Assembly: GCA_028292565.1 (NCBI GenBank)
Contig: JAQGMD010000480.1
Coordinates: 1 to 21,417, forward strand
Length of the DNA stretch: 21,417 nucleotides
From: Burkholderia sp.
GTDB lineage: Bacteria > Pseudomonadota > Gammaproteobacteria > Burkholderiales > Burkholderiaceae
Direction of reading: 5' to 3'
This document shows positions 8,977 through 17,676 of the stretch, piece by piece. The translations under genes and the position numbers were made by a program. Each line of letters starts with the position of its first letter. Position 1 is the stretch's first letter. The notes under the pieces are model-generated. The model saw only the letters and a program-made list of their open reading frames with translations, ran no database searches and was not told the origin of the DNA.

Positions 8977-9741
8977 TCACAACCGATTCGCAAGCGCAAC
9001 GAACTGCTCCACCGGCACCGTTTCCGGCCGCGCTTGCGGATCGACACCTGCATCAATCAAATCAGCCTCGGTAAACATCCCCGCCACACAGTTCCGCAAT
9101 ACCTTGCGCCGCTGTGAAAACGCTTTCGTCACGACCTGTTCGAGTTTGCCCGCATCGCATGCCAGCGGTTGCGCAATCGGAATCATGCGCACAATCGCGG
9201 AATCCACTTTAGGCGGCGGATCGAAAGCGGTAGGCGGGACCACGAACACCAATTCCATGCGGTAGCGCCACTGCAGCATCACCGACAATCGGCCATAGGT
9301 TTTGCTACCCGGTTCGGCAACCATGCGCTCCACCACTTCCTTCTGCAGCATGAAGTGTTGGTCTTTCACTTGCGGGGCGATCTCGGTCAGGTGAAACAAC
9401 AACGGGCTGGAGATGTTGTACGGCAGGTTACCCACTACGCGCAGTTTCTCACCGGCGGCAGCGATCGATGCGAAATCGAATTGCAGCGCATCGCCCGAAT
9501 GAATGATCAGCCTGGCCGGATCAAAGTTTTTTTCGAGGCGAGCCACGAGGTCGCGGTCGAGTTCAACCACATGCAATTGCTTCAGCGACTCCAGCAGCAA
9601 GCGCGTCATTGCAGCGAGGCCGGGGCCGATTTCGACCATGATGTCGTCGGGTTTCGGGTCGATCGCGCGAATGATGTCGTAAAGTACGGCCTGGTCGGTC
9701 AGGAAATTCTGGCCGAAGCGCTTGCGGGGAATATGTTTCAT
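8977..9741 (-). CDS. rsmA: 16S rRNA dimethyladenosine transferase RsmA (KsgA)
   Basis: RsmA dimethylates two adjacent adenines near the 3' end of 16S rRNA (A1518 and A1519 in E. coli) late in 30S assembly, with S-adenosylmethionine as donor. The 254-residue form starts [14 protein letters not shown], the normal family start. The SAM-binding loop is [11 protein letters not shown] near residues 36-46, the acidic residue follows in HVVELDRD, and the catalytic motif NLPYN is at 105-109. A TTG at 9762 would add seven residues, but these are not family-like, so ATG 9741 is preferred. It is the last gene of lptD-surA-pdxA-rsmA, 50 bases after pdxA. In E. coli apaG and apaH follow; here gloA lies opposite instead. 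Confidence 0.97.
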   Translation of the reverse strand: MKHIPRKRFGQNFLTDQAVLYDIIRAIDPKPDDIMVEIGPGLAAMTRLLLESLKQLHVVELDRDLVARLEKNFDPARLIIHSGDALQFDFASIAAAGEKLRVVGNLPYNISSPLLFHLTEIAPQVKDQHFMLQKEVVERMVAEPGSKTYGRLSVMLQWRYRMELVFVVPPTAFDPPPKVDSAIVRMIPIAQPLACDAGKLEQVVTKAFSQRRKVLRNCVAGMFTEADLIDAGVDPQARPETVPVEQFVALANRL

Positions 9742-9791
9742 TGAATTTTTAGCTACTTGCAAAAATAAGCGCGGCGACTATCGTCAGGCCT

Positions 9792-10811
9792 TCAGGTGGC
9801 AGACGCAGCCGCCATCTGCGCAGCGACCCGGATCGCTTCGATCATGCTGCCATGGTCGGCATGGCCGACGCCGGCGGCTGCGAGGTCGAGCGCGGTGCCA
9901 TGGTCGACCGAGGTGCGAATGATGGGCAAACCGAGCGTGATGTTGACGCCGCGGCCGAAGCTCGCATGCTTCAAGACTGGCAGGCCCTGGTCGTGGTACA
10001 TCGCGAGTACGCAGTCGGCTCGCTCGAGATACTTGGGCTGAAACAGTGTATCGGCCGGATAAGGGCCGGTGGCATCGATGCCCTTGGCCTGTGCTGCCTT
10101 CAGTACCGGCGTGATCACATCAATTTCTTCGCGGCCGAGATAACCGCCCTCGCCCGCATGCGGATTCAATCCGGTGACCAGGATGCGTGGCTGCGCCAAC
10201 CCGAACTTGCGCTGCAAATCCCGGTGGACGATGTCGATCGTGCGCGCCAGGCTGTCGAATGTGATTGCCGCCGCGACGTCCTTCAGCGGCAGATGCGTAG
10301 TGGCCAACGCGACGCGCAATCTGGGTTCACCCCCGGCCAGCATCATGACCACCTGGGGCGTGCCGGTTTTCTCGGCGAGGTATTCGGTATGTCCGGTAAA
10401 CGGCACGCCGGCATCGTTGATGGTGCTCTTTTGAAGCGGTGCGGTGACGATGGCGTCAAACCATCCGGCAAGCGCGCCTTCAATCGCGATATCCAGTGTC
10501 TGCAAGACCGCGCGGCCGTTTTGCGCATTCAGCTTTCCGGCCACAACAGGTGTCGACAAAGGACAGTCGACAACCGCAATGCGATCCGTTGAGAAGTCGT
10601 GCAGCCCGCGGTTGCGCAATGCCTGCACCGAAAATGCGCTGAGCCGGATGGCCGGATCGACGTCAGCGGCGATAAGCGACAGGAACGCCGAGTCCCCGAC
10701 GAGTACGCTATTGACCTCCCCGCGCAGTTCCCATGCAGCCTTGAGCGCAATCTCGGGGCCGATGCCCGCGGGCTCGCCGCAGGTGATGGCTATCGTTGGC
10801 TTCGCGCTCAT
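9792..10811 (-). CDS. pdxA: 4-hydroxythreonine-4-phosphate dehydrogenase PdxA
   Basis: PdxA oxidises 4-phosphohydroxy-L-threonine with NAD(P)+ in the DXP-dependent pyridoxal phosphate pathway. The 339-residue protein starts with [14 protein letters not shown], typical of the family. The divalent-metal ligands are visible as H173 (ATTHLPL), H218 ([10 protein letters not shown]) and H273 (MYHDQGLP). FTGHTEYLA, in the substrate-binding region, is also present. The start ATG at 10811 lies 17 bases after the surA stop. Length and motifs indicate an intact gene. The position between surA and rsmA is the classic arrangement. The PdxA2 paralogue acts in sugar-acid catabolism, but the operon context favours genuine PdxA. 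Confidence 0.96.
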   Translation of the reverse strand: MSAKPTIAITCGEPAGIGPEIALKAAWELRGEVNSVLVGDSAFLSLIAADVDPAIRLSAFSVQALRNRGLHDFSTDRIAVVDCPLSTPVVAGKLNAQNGRAVLQTLDIAIEGALAGWFDAIVTAPLQKSTINDAGVPFTGHTEYLAEKTGTPQVVMMLAGGEPRLRVALATTHLPLKDVAAAITFDSLARTIDIVHRDLQRKFGLAQPRILVTGLNPHAGEGGYLGREEIDVITPVLKAAQAKGIDATGPYPADTLFQPKYLERADCVLAMYHDQGLPVLKHASFGRGVNITLGLPIIRTSVDHGTALDLAAAGVGHADHGSMIEAIRVAAQMAAASAT

Positions 10812-10828
10812 GACTGTGCGATCGGGAT

Positions 10829-12247
10829 TCAGCGCGCGTCAGCCACGTCGAAGCGGTACTCGACGTAGGCCCGGTCACGCAGTTGGCGCAGCCAGTCCTG
10901 ATAGGCTTCCTCCAGCTTGCGCTCACGGATCGCCTGCCGCGCGAGCAGGCGCTGGCGCTCCTGCGACACGTCGTCCGTCTTGCGTTCCATCACCTGGATC
11001 AGGTGAACGCCGAATGGCGACTCGATCGGCTCGCTGACCTCGCCCGGCTTCAGCGCATCCATCGCGCGCTCGAACTCGGGCACCGTATCACCGGGATAGA
11101 TCCAGCCAAGATCGCCGCCCTTGGATGCGGACAGGTCATTTGAAAACAGTTTTGCCAGGTCTTCGAACTTCGCAGCGTTATTGTCGAGCCGCTGTTTCAG
11201 TTCCACCAGCTTGCGCCGCGCATCTGCGGCAGTAACGATCTGGTTGGTCTTGATCAGGATATGCCGCGCACGCGTCTGCTGTATCGATGATGCCGCCGCA
11301 CTACCACCTTTCATGACGCTCGCGCCGCGTTTACCGGTCACCTTAATGATGTGGAAACCGTTCGCGCTCTTGATGACAGGCGACACGTCACCCTGGTTAA
11401 GGCTGGCGACTGCAGTGACGAACAGCTCCGGCAGGCGATCCTGGTTACGCCATCCGAGCTCGCCACCGTTCAGTGCGTCGCTCGAATCGGAATAGGTTGC
11501 GGCGAGCTTCGCGAAGTCGCCGCCGGCTTTGATCTGCTGCATTACCTGTTCGGCACGCTGGCGCCGCGTCGCGATTTGCTCCGGCGACGCATTCTCCGGA
11601 ATGCGCACGAGGATTTGTGACAGGTTGTATTCCTGCAGGGCTTGCGTGTTTCCGCGTTCGGCCACCAGGTAGTTCTCTACTTCGGATTCGCTGATCTGGA
11701 TCTTGTTGTCGACCTCGCGTTCGCGCAGCCGCTGCATCAGGATTTCTTCACGGATCTCTTCGCGGAAGCGATTGAACGGAGTGCCTTCGCGCTCGAGCTG
11801 GTTGCGGAAATCCTGCAGCGACAACTTGTTTTGTTCGGCGATCCGGGAAACCGCGCGGTCCAGCATCGTGTCGTCGACGCGAATGCCATATTCCTTTGCC
11901 AGCTGCAGCTGTGCGCGGTCGACGATCATGCGTTCCAGCAGCTGGCGCTGGAATTCGGCCGGCGGCGGCAGCGCCACACCCTGGTTGCGCAGACGGCGTT
12001 CCACCATGCGCAGGCGCTCCTGCAATTCATGCCGTGTGATCACTTCATTATTGACGACTGCAATGATCGCGTCGGCGAGTTGGGGGCCCACCGGGGGGGC
12101 TTTCGCGGAAGGCTGGGCGCTCAACTGGGGAGACGCTTTCAGCTGTGCCGATGCCAGTGGCAACGCACCAACGGTTGCACACGTCAGGATTACCGCAAGC
12201 TTGATGCATCGGATCGGATGGGTGTGAAAAGTTGTCATGGGTACCAT
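10829..12247 (-). CDS. surA: Periplasmic chaperone and peptidyl-prolyl isomerase SurA
   Basis: SurA escorts outer-membrane proteins, including LptD, through the periplasm. The 472-residue precursor has a signal peptide (basic PIRCIK, hydrophobic core, probable cleavage after ASA near residue 34). A short low-complexity linker leads to the N-terminal chaperone domain (about 57-200, with [18 protein letters not shown]). Two parvulin domains follow at about 206-305 and 326-422, each with the GG(E/D)LGW motif and ending in F(H/G)xHxI-like sequence. A C-terminal helix ends the protein. Two ATGs lie close together, 12247 and 12238; neither has a clear ribosome site, and the choice changes only three residues. 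The stop of lptD is 6 bases upstream, so translation is probably coupled with its client's gene. Confidence 0.96.
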   Translation of the reverse strand: MVPMTTFHTHPIRCIKLAVILTCATVGALPLASAQLKASPQLSAQPSAKAPPVGPQLADAIIAVVNNEVITRHELQERLRMVERRLRNQGVALPPPAEFQRQLLERMIVDRAQLQLAKEYGIRVDDTMLDRAVSRIAEQNKLSLQDFRNQLEREGTPFNRFREEIREEILMQRLREREVDNKIQISESEVENYLVAERGNTQALQEYNLSQILVRIPENASPEQIATRRQRAEQVMQQIKAGGDFAKLAATYSDSSDALNGGELGWRNQDRLPELFVTAVASLNQGDVSPVIKSANGFHIIKVTGKRGASVMKGGSAAASSIQQTRARHILIKTNQIVTAADARRKLVELKQRLDNNAAKFEDLAKLFSNDLSASKGGDLGWIYPGDTVPEFERAMDALKPGEVSEPIESPFGVHLIQVMERKTDDVSQERQRLLARQAIRERKLEEAYQDWLRQLRDRAYVEYRFDVADAR

Positions 12248-12253
12248 GCTTTA

Positions 12254-14452
12254 TCAAGGGTTACTCGGCCTGTTTATCAACTGGTAGCCGGGGATGCTGG
12301 TTTGCAGCGCTTCCAGCGGATTGGAGCCGAGCCGTGTCAGTCCATTCAGTTCAAGCTGGAAGAAAATTGTCGAGGTGGCTTTTCCTGTCGCAGTCGGAAT
12401 GCGCTGGCTGACCAGGCGGAACACCCAGCAGTCTGCCTTATATTCCATGCCTAGCAAGCCTTCCGCGACCTTGCTGTCCTGCAGGGAGTAGTTTATACGC
12501 CCGACGCCGTACCAGCGGTCCGCCAGCGGCCATTGCGCGGAAACATCCACCTGCTCCAGCCGGTTCGGTACATCGCGTCGATAGATCAGGTTAAGCACCT
12601 TCTTCGGCGCCGGCTGCCACCTTACACCGTAATTGGCGCGCCGCGTACTTCCGAGGCTCTGGTCGTACTGGACATTGCCGTCCACCGTGACGGTCGAGGT
12701 CAGTCGTCCGGAAGCCGACAGCAGCAGGTCGGATTGACTCTCGTTGCGCGGCGGCCCCTGGAGGGTCACCCGCTGGTCATTGAAATAGTAGCGCTGGCCG
12801 ATGGCAAGCCGCATACGCTCCGCACCGCTGGGCTCGATGTAACGCGAAACCAGCGCCGCGGTCAACTGGTTGGCGTCGCTGATACGGTCGTTACCGACGA
12901 AGCGGTTTTCGCTGAAGAGTTGCGCGAAACTGAGGTCGGCCTCAGCCGTATCGAAGTTCGGGAAAGCGCTCTGGTCGCGATACGGCGTATGGACATAAAA
13001 CAGTCGCGGCTCCAGCGTCTGTGTCATCGGCTGCTTGAAGAACTGGGCATCGCGTTCAAAGACCAGGCCGCTGTCGACCGAGAACGTCGGCAGCACGCGA
13101 TTTAACTCGCCGGGCGCGCCCGGAAGCGGATTGTCAAGGTTATACCGGCTTGCGTGCAGCGATAATTTCGGCGTGACGAAATAACCCGGATGGAGCATCG
13201 GGTAGGCAATCCTCGGATTCACAAACAGGCGGTCGCCCCGGATCATGTCGCGGTGCCAGAAACGCGTCATTTCCGCTCCGGCGCCGAAGTCAAATCCATT
13301 CACGTCCTGCCGCCCGGTGTTGAACGACAGCTGGGGCAAACGATCATAGGGGCGCTGGATAGGCGCCAGCGGATCCTGCAGCACCTGGTAATTCGATGCG
13401 CGGGCCGTGGCATTCCAATACTGCCCCCCGTAATTGAGATTCACGTCACGCAGCAGCAAGCGTTGCGATGCCTGGGTGATCGTCCGCGAAAAATCTTCCG
13501 GGTAGCGGTCATCGGAAGCCGAATTGATGTTCCACGCGTACCACAAACCAGGGGTCAGCGTCTGTGTATGGGTGGATGCCAGCGCATACCGGTCGGTCTT
13601 GGTCTGCCTATCGTTCGGCAGTACTTCGACCCTGGTCTGACCGGCGTACGTCTCACCCAGGTAACGGCCCTCTGCGCCAAGCTGCACGCCCCTGCGCGCG
13701 ATCAGGCGCGGGTAGAGCGTGAGATCGCGGTTGGGTGCGATGTTGAAGTAATAAGGAACGATGACGTCGAGACCACCCTTGTTGCTGGTGCCGATCGTCG
13801 GTGGCAACCAGCCGCTCTTGCGTGCATCCGACAAGGGGAAGGACATCGCCGGTGTCGCAAGGATCGGCACGCCCTTGAAATACACGACGGTCTTGGTTGC
13901 GGTGCCGACATCGCGTCCGGAATCCAGGTTCAGCGTACTCGCCTTCAGGTACCAGTCGGGGTCCGGCCCCTCGCACGTGCTGTAGGTGCCATCTGTCACC
14001 CTGGCGCGGTCCTCCGCTTCAAAATCAATGCGTTCAGCACCGCCCTGCGCGTTGTTTTTTTGAAGCCGGTAAGCCGGGTTCAATACGTAGCCCTTGCCTT
14101 CGTCGATCCTCAGCTTCAGCTCATCGCCGGTATAGGTATCGCCGAAGCGCTCCATGCGCACATTGCCGACCGCTTCCACTTCATCCTCGGGAATGCGGTA
14201 GGTGGCCTTGTCGGAATTGATCCTGGTGGCGCCACGCGTGACTTCCGCATCGCGCTCGAGAATGATCTCGCGGTCCGGGCGGCCGCTCATGCGTTCCGCG
14301 CTGACGGTTGCCGGTTCGTTTTTTTCGTCCGCTTTTACTTGCTGGGCGGGGGCTTGCGCCAACGCGAACGTCGGCGCCGAAGCAGCAGCGACGGCCGCAG
14401 TCAGGAGACGAAGTAAACGTTGTGAAGGTGGAAATGCTCGATACCGGATCAT
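12254..14452 (-). CDS. lptD: LPS-assembly outer-membrane protein LptD
   Basis: LptD is the beta-barrel that, with the lipoprotein LptE, inserts LPS into the outer leaflet. The 732-residue precursor has a signal peptide (cleavage likely after ALA near residue 32). A periplasmic LptA/OstA-like beta-jellyroll spans about 48-165, and the barrel makes up the rest. Only two cysteines exist: C160 in STCEGPDPDWY and C675 in KADCWVF. E. coli LptD has four, forming two interdomain disulfides, so only one such bond can form here. The aromatic-rich C-terminal region ends in INRPSNP. The bases just before the ATG are pyrimidine-rich (CCTTCTTTTC), so no Shine-Dalgarno is seen. It heads the surA-pdxA-rsmA operon and is divergent from amgK. 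Confidence 0.95.
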   Translation of the reverse strand: MIRYRAFPPSQRLLRLLTAAVAAASAPTFALAQAPAQQVKADEKNEPATVSAERMSGRPDREIILERDAEVTRGATRINSDKATYRIPEDEVEAVGNVRMERFGDTYTGDELKLRIDEGKGYVLNPAYRLQKNNAQGGAERIDFEAEDRARVTDGTYSTCEGPDPDWYLKASTLNLDSGRDVGTATKTVVYFKGVPILATPAMSFPLSDARKSGWLPPTIGTSNKGGLDVIVPYYFNIAPNRDLTLYPRLIARRGVQLGAEGRYLGETYAGQTRVEVLPNDRQTKTDRYALASTHTQTLTPGLWYAWNINSASDDRYPEDFSRTITQASQRLLLRDVNLNYGGQYWNATARASNYQVLQDPLAPIQRPYDRLPQLSFNTGRQDVNGFDFGAGAEMTRFWHRDMIRGDRLFVNPRIAYPMLHPGYFVTPKLSLHASRYNLDNPLPGAPGELNRVLPTFSVDSGLVFERDAQFFKQPMTQTLEPRLFYVHTPYRDQSAFPNFDTAEADLSFAQLFSENRFVGNDRISDANQLTAALVSRYIEPSGAERMRLAIGQRYYFNDQRVTLQGPPRNESQSDLLLSASGRLTSTVTVDGNVQYDQSLGSTRRANYGVRWQPAPKKVLNLIYRRDVPNRLEQVDVSAQWPLADRWYGVGRINYSLQDSKVAEGLLGMEYKADCWVFRLVSQRIPTATGKATSTIFFQLELNGLTRLGSNPLEALQTSIPGYQLINRPSNP

Positions 14453-14494
14453 GAAAAGAAGGGTTGGCAGGCGCTTTTTTGAGATGAATCCCTT

Positions 14495-14500
14495 ATTATA
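14495..14500 (-). promoter_or_regulatory. Candidate -10 box for the lptD operon
   Basis: Read on the minus strand this is a perfect TATAAT within CCATATAATAAGG, about 43 bases before the lptD ATG. The -35 region is poor (nothing better than TTTGAG at a short 15-base spacing). No sigma-E-like pair (GGAACTT and TCAAA at proper spacing) was found. The overlapping plus-strand TATTAT could serve amgK. Confidence 0.4.
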
Positions 14501-14539
14501 TGGGAACTCACTGTCCTCAAACCGATTCCAGATTGTTTC

Positions 14540-15568
14540 ATGTCTTTACACACTCCTCCCGATGTTCGCCTGACCCAGTTAAAACAATGGCTCGCTGATT
14601 TGCCCGACACGCCGGCGCAGCCTGAATCGATCAGGCCCGCGTCTGCCGATGCCAGCTTCCGCCGCTACTTCCGCGTCGACGCCTCGCAAGGTTCCGACAC
14701 GTACATTGTCATGGACGCGCCGCCGCCGCAGGAAAACGTGCGCCCTTTCATCCATGTGGCCGAAGTCTTCGGCGGGACCGGGGCATCCGTGCCGCACATC
14801 CTGCATCAGGATGTCGAGCGTGGCTTCCTGCTGCTATCCGACCTGGGCTCGACCACCTATCTGAACCAGCTCAACCAGGACAGCGCGCACAAGCTGTACA
14901 CGGACGCGATGGACGCGCTGATACTGATCCAGGCGCAGAGCAAGCCGGATGTATTGCCTGAATATGATCGTGCATTGTTGCTGCGCGAACTAATGCTGTT
15001 TCCCGAGTGGTACATCGGCAAACACCTCGGCGTCACGCTGAGCGAGAAGCAAACTGCGGACCTGAATAAAGTATTCGATGCACTGCTCGCCAACAATCTG
15101 GCGCAGGGCCAGGTCTATGTGCACCGCGACTACCACTCGCGCAACCTGATGGTCCTGCCGCAAGGAAATCCGGGCATCCTCGATTTCCAGGACGCAGTAT
15201 ATGGACCGATCACCTATGATTTGGTTTCCTTGCTGCGCGACGCATACATCCAGTGGGATGAGGAAATGGTGCTGGACTGGGTCATCCGCTACTGGGAGCG
15301 CGCCAAGCGCGCGGGGCTGCCGATCAATCCTGATATCGATGCGTTCTACCGGGATTTTGAATTCATGGGCCTGCAGCGCCACATCAAGGTGCTCGGCATC
15401 TTCGCGCGCCTCTATCACCGCGATGGCAAGGATGCTTACCTGAAAGACCTGCCGCTGGTGATGGACTACACGCTCAAGGCCGCCCGCCGTTACAAGGAAC
15501 TGGCGCCTCTGGTGCGATTGCTGGATGAACTGGAAGCCAAAGGCCCGCAAGTCGGCTATACCTTTTAA
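14540..15568 (+). CDS. amgK: N-acetylmuramate/N-acetylglucosamine anomeric kinase AmgK
   Basis: AmgK phosphorylates the anomeric position of MurNAc (and GlcNAc) so that MurU can make UDP-MurNAc directly from recycled wall sugar, bypassing de novo fosfomycin-sensitive synthesis. The 342-residue protein has the aminoglycoside-phosphotransferase/choline-kinase fold. The catalytic loop HRDYHSRN lies at 195-202 with D197 as base, and the metal-binding ILDFQDAVYGP contains D215. The N-terminal glycine loop region is ASADASFRRYFRV. The specific call rests on murU lying 51 bases downstream, the pairing known from Pseudomonas; the fold alone would only say APH-family kinase. There is no strong ribosome site before the ATG. 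The gene is divergent from lptD. Confidence 0.88.
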   Translation: MSLHTPPDVRLTQLKQWLADLPDTPAQPESIRPASADASFRRYFRVDASQGSDTYIVMDAPPPQENVRPFIHVAEVFGGTGASVPHILHQDVERGFLLLSDLGSTTYLNQLNQDSAHKLYTDAMDALILIQAQSKPDVLPEYDRALLLRELMLFPEWYIGKHLGVTLSEKQTADLNKVFDALLANNLAQGQVYVHRDYHSRNLMVLPQGNPGILDFQDAVYGPITYDLVSLLRDAYIQWDEEMVLDWVIRYWERAKRAGLPINPDIDAFYRDFEFMGLQRHIKVLGIFARLYHRDGKDAYLKDLPLVMDYTLKAARRYKELAPLVRLLDELEAKGPQVGYTF

Positions 15569-15619
15569 CGCTACACTGGCATCTCCGGCAGTGACAACCG
15601 CATACTGGAACAGCAAACG

Positions 15620-16336
15620 ATGAAAGCCCTGATTTTTGCCGCCGGCCGCGGCGAACGGATGCGCCCGTTGACCGACAACTGCCCCAAGCCCCTGCTGAAA
15701 GTGCGGGGCCGGCCATTGATCGCCTGGCATATCCTCAACCTGGTAAAAGTCGGCATCACCGATATCGTGATCAACCATGCGCATCTCGGCCACATGATCG
15801 AAGAGGCGCTGGGCGACGGCAAGCAATTCGGCGCCTCGATTGCCTACTCCGCCGAAGGAACGGCGCTCGAGACTGCGGGCGGCATCGCCAAGGCGCGGCA
15901 CCTGCTGGGCGACGATCCCTTCGTCGCGATCGCGGGCGATATCTATAGTCCGTATTTCAATTTTGAGCAGGTCAAGACGGCGCTGCACGACAATGACGTG
16001 TGGGGCAATCCGCATGCGCCCGAAAAGCGCGATGTGGCCTGGCTGTACCTGGTCAAGAACCCGGCGCACAACCTCAAGGGCGATTTTGCGCTGAACAGTT
16101 TTTCCGTAGCCAATGAAGGCGAGCCGCGCCACACGTTTTCCGGCATCGGTGTCTATCGGCCGGAAATCTTCAACCATATCGAACCCGGCCAGTCGGCCCA
16201 GATCGCACCGATCCTGCGCGAGTACGCCGCGCGCGGACAAGTCGGCGGCGAACTTTTCCGCGGCGACTGGACCGACGTCGGTACGCCCGAACGACTGGCG
16301 CAGCTGAATGCGCCTATACAAGAAGGAGCAGGCTGA
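15620..16336 (+). CDS. murU: N-acetylmuramate alpha-1-phosphate uridylyltransferase MurU
   Basis: MurU joins MurNAc-1-phosphate to UMP to give UDP-MurNAc in cell-wall recycling. The 238-residue protein is a nucleotidyltransferase of the RmlA/GlmU-N type. The NTP-binding loop is AAGRGERMRPLT near residues 7-18, K23 sits in CPKPLL, and the metal aspartate is D107 in AGDIYS. A late acidic motif, DWTDVGTPERL, is near the C-terminus. The short length, with no left-handed helix domain, separates it from GlmU. Its stop overlaps the pepP start in TGATG, so the two are coupled. A TACACT sequence four bases after the amgK stop could be a weak internal promoter, but it has no clear -35. With AmgK next door, the assignment is strong. 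Confidence 0.9.
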   Translation: MKALIFAAGRGERMRPLTDNCPKPLLKVRGRPLIAWHILNLVKVGITDIVINHAHLGHMIEEALGDGKQFGASIAYSAEGTALETAGGIAKARHLLGDDPFVAIAGDIYSPYFNFEQVKTALHDNDVWGNPHAPEKRDVAWLYLVKNPAHNLKGDFALNSFSVANEGEPRHTFSGIGVYRPEIFNHIEPGQSAQIAPILREYAARGQVGGELFRGDWTDVGTPERLAQLNAPIQEGAG

Positions 16337-17667
16337 TGAAATCCTATGCTGCCCGACGCGCAGGCCTGATGGCCCAGATGCGGGCTAAAGGCGGCGGCGT
16401 CGCCATCATCCCCACCGCGCCTGAAGTGATGCGTAATCGCGATGCGGATTATCCCTATCGCCACGACAGCTACTTCTATTACCTTTCAGGCTTTACCGAA
16501 CCGGAAGCAGTGATTGTGCTGGTCGCCGGCCAGACCAACCGGTCGATACTTTTCTGCCGCGAGAAGAACCTGGAACGCGAAATCTGGGACGGCTATCGCT
16601 ACGGGCCGGAAGCGGCTCGCGAAAAATTCGGCTTTGATGCAGCGTTCCCGATCGAAGCCCTGAATACCGAAATGCCCGGCCTGATCGCCAATACTCCGGC
16701 GCTGTTCTACGCGCTGGGCAGCGACGCCAAGCTCGACGCACAAGTGCAGGAATGGTTGCAAGCGGTACGCATGCAAGGACGCGCGGGCGTCAGCGCACCG
16801 GCCACCATGCATGATGTTAATGTGCTGCTGGACGAAATGCGACTGTTCAAGGATGCGGAAGAAGTCGCCATCATGAAGCGCGCCGCTGCCATCTCGGCTG
16901 AAGCGCATCGGCGCGCGATGCGCACCTCCCGCCCCGGATTGCGCGAGTATCAGCTGGAAGCCGAACTGTTGCATGAATTCCGTCGCCAGGGCTCACAATT
17001 CCCGGCCTATGGCTCGATCGTCGCCACCGGCAGCAACGCCTGCGTGCTGCACTATCGCGCCAGCGACGCCGAAATCAAAGACGGCGACCTGGTGCTGATC
17101 GATGCCGGCTGCGAACTCGATGGATATGCGTCCGATATCACGCGCACATTTCCGGCCAACGGCAAATTCAGCGGACCACAAAAAGCGCTGTATGAAATCG
17201 TGCTGGCCTCGCAAGCCGCCGCGATCGCGGAGACCAGGCCCGGCAAGCGTTTCATGGACGGCCATGATGCGGCCGTGCGCGTGCTGGCGCAAGGCATGCT
17301 CGACACCGGCCTGCTCGACAAGGACAAGGTGGGCTCGCTCGAAGACGTGATCGAAAAAGGTGCGTACCGCCAGTTTTATATGCACCGTACCGGCCATTGG
17401 CTCGGCATGGATGTGCATGACGTCGGCGAGTACCGGGAATCGTTGGGTGCGGCCGACGAAAAGCCGTGGCGCAAACTCGAGCCCGGCATGGTGCTCACCG
17501 TCGAACCGGGCATTTATGTGCGCCCCGATGCAGGCGTTCCGGAACAGTTCTGGAACATCGGCATCCGCATCGAGGACGATGCGCTGGTCACGGACAACGG
17601 TTGTGAAATCATCACCATCGACGCGCCGAAAAGCGTGGCTGATGTCGAAGCGGTGATGAAACAATAA
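16336..17667 (+). CDS. pepP: Xaa-Pro aminopeptidase (aminopeptidase P)
   Basis: PepP removes N-terminal residues that precede proline, in the cytoplasm, using two Mn2+ ions. The 443-residue protein has the N-terminal creatinase-like domain (about 1-165, with YRHDSYFYYLSGFTEPEA) and the pita-bread catalytic domain. All five metal ligands can be placed: D256 and D267 in IDAGCELDGYASDITRTF, H354 in RTGHWLGMDVHD, E390 in LTVEPGIYV and E413 in IGIRIEDD. The length matches E. coli PepP (441). The start ATG shares a base with the murU stop, and ubiH begins 9 bases after its end. The pepP-ubiH pairing is conserved in gammaproteobacteria too, where 6S RNA is also nearby. Confidence 0.96.
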   Translation: MKSYAARRAGLMAQMRAKGGGVAIIPTAPEVMRNRDADYPYRHDSYFYYLSGFTEPEAVIVLVAGQTNRSILFCREKNLEREIWDGYRYGPEAAREKFGFDAAFPIEALNTEMPGLIANTPALFYALGSDAKLDAQVQEWLQAVRMQGRAGVSAPATMHDVNVLLDEMRLFKDAEEVAIMKRAAAISAEAHRRAMRTSRPGLREYQLEAELLHEFRRQGSQFPAYGSIVATGSNACVLHYRASDAEIKDGDLVLIDAGCELDGYASDITRTFPANGKFSGPQKALYEIVLASQAAAIAETRPGKRFMDGHDAAVRVLAQGMLDTGLLDKDKVGSLEDVIEKGAYRQFYMHRTGHWLGMDVHDVGEYRESLGAADEKPWRKLEPGMVLTVEPGIYVRPDAGVPEQFWNIGIRIEDDALVTDNGCEIITIDAPKSVADVEAVMKQ

Positions 17668-17676
17668 AGTCCGACC

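Noticed and set aside
9742..9762. TTG start adding seven residues to RsmA
   Set aside because: The family begins at [14 protein letters not shown]; the extra residues are unlike it.
13190..14416. 408-codon open frame on the plus strand opposite lptD
   Set aside because: Shadow frame of lptD; composition is arginine/histidine-rich with no recognisable domain.
14990..16321. 443-codon open frame on the minus strand opposite amgK and murU
   Set aside because: It is a mirror of two well-recognised genes in GC-rich DNA. The translation shows no family motif, and the opposite strand carries intact catalytic motifs.
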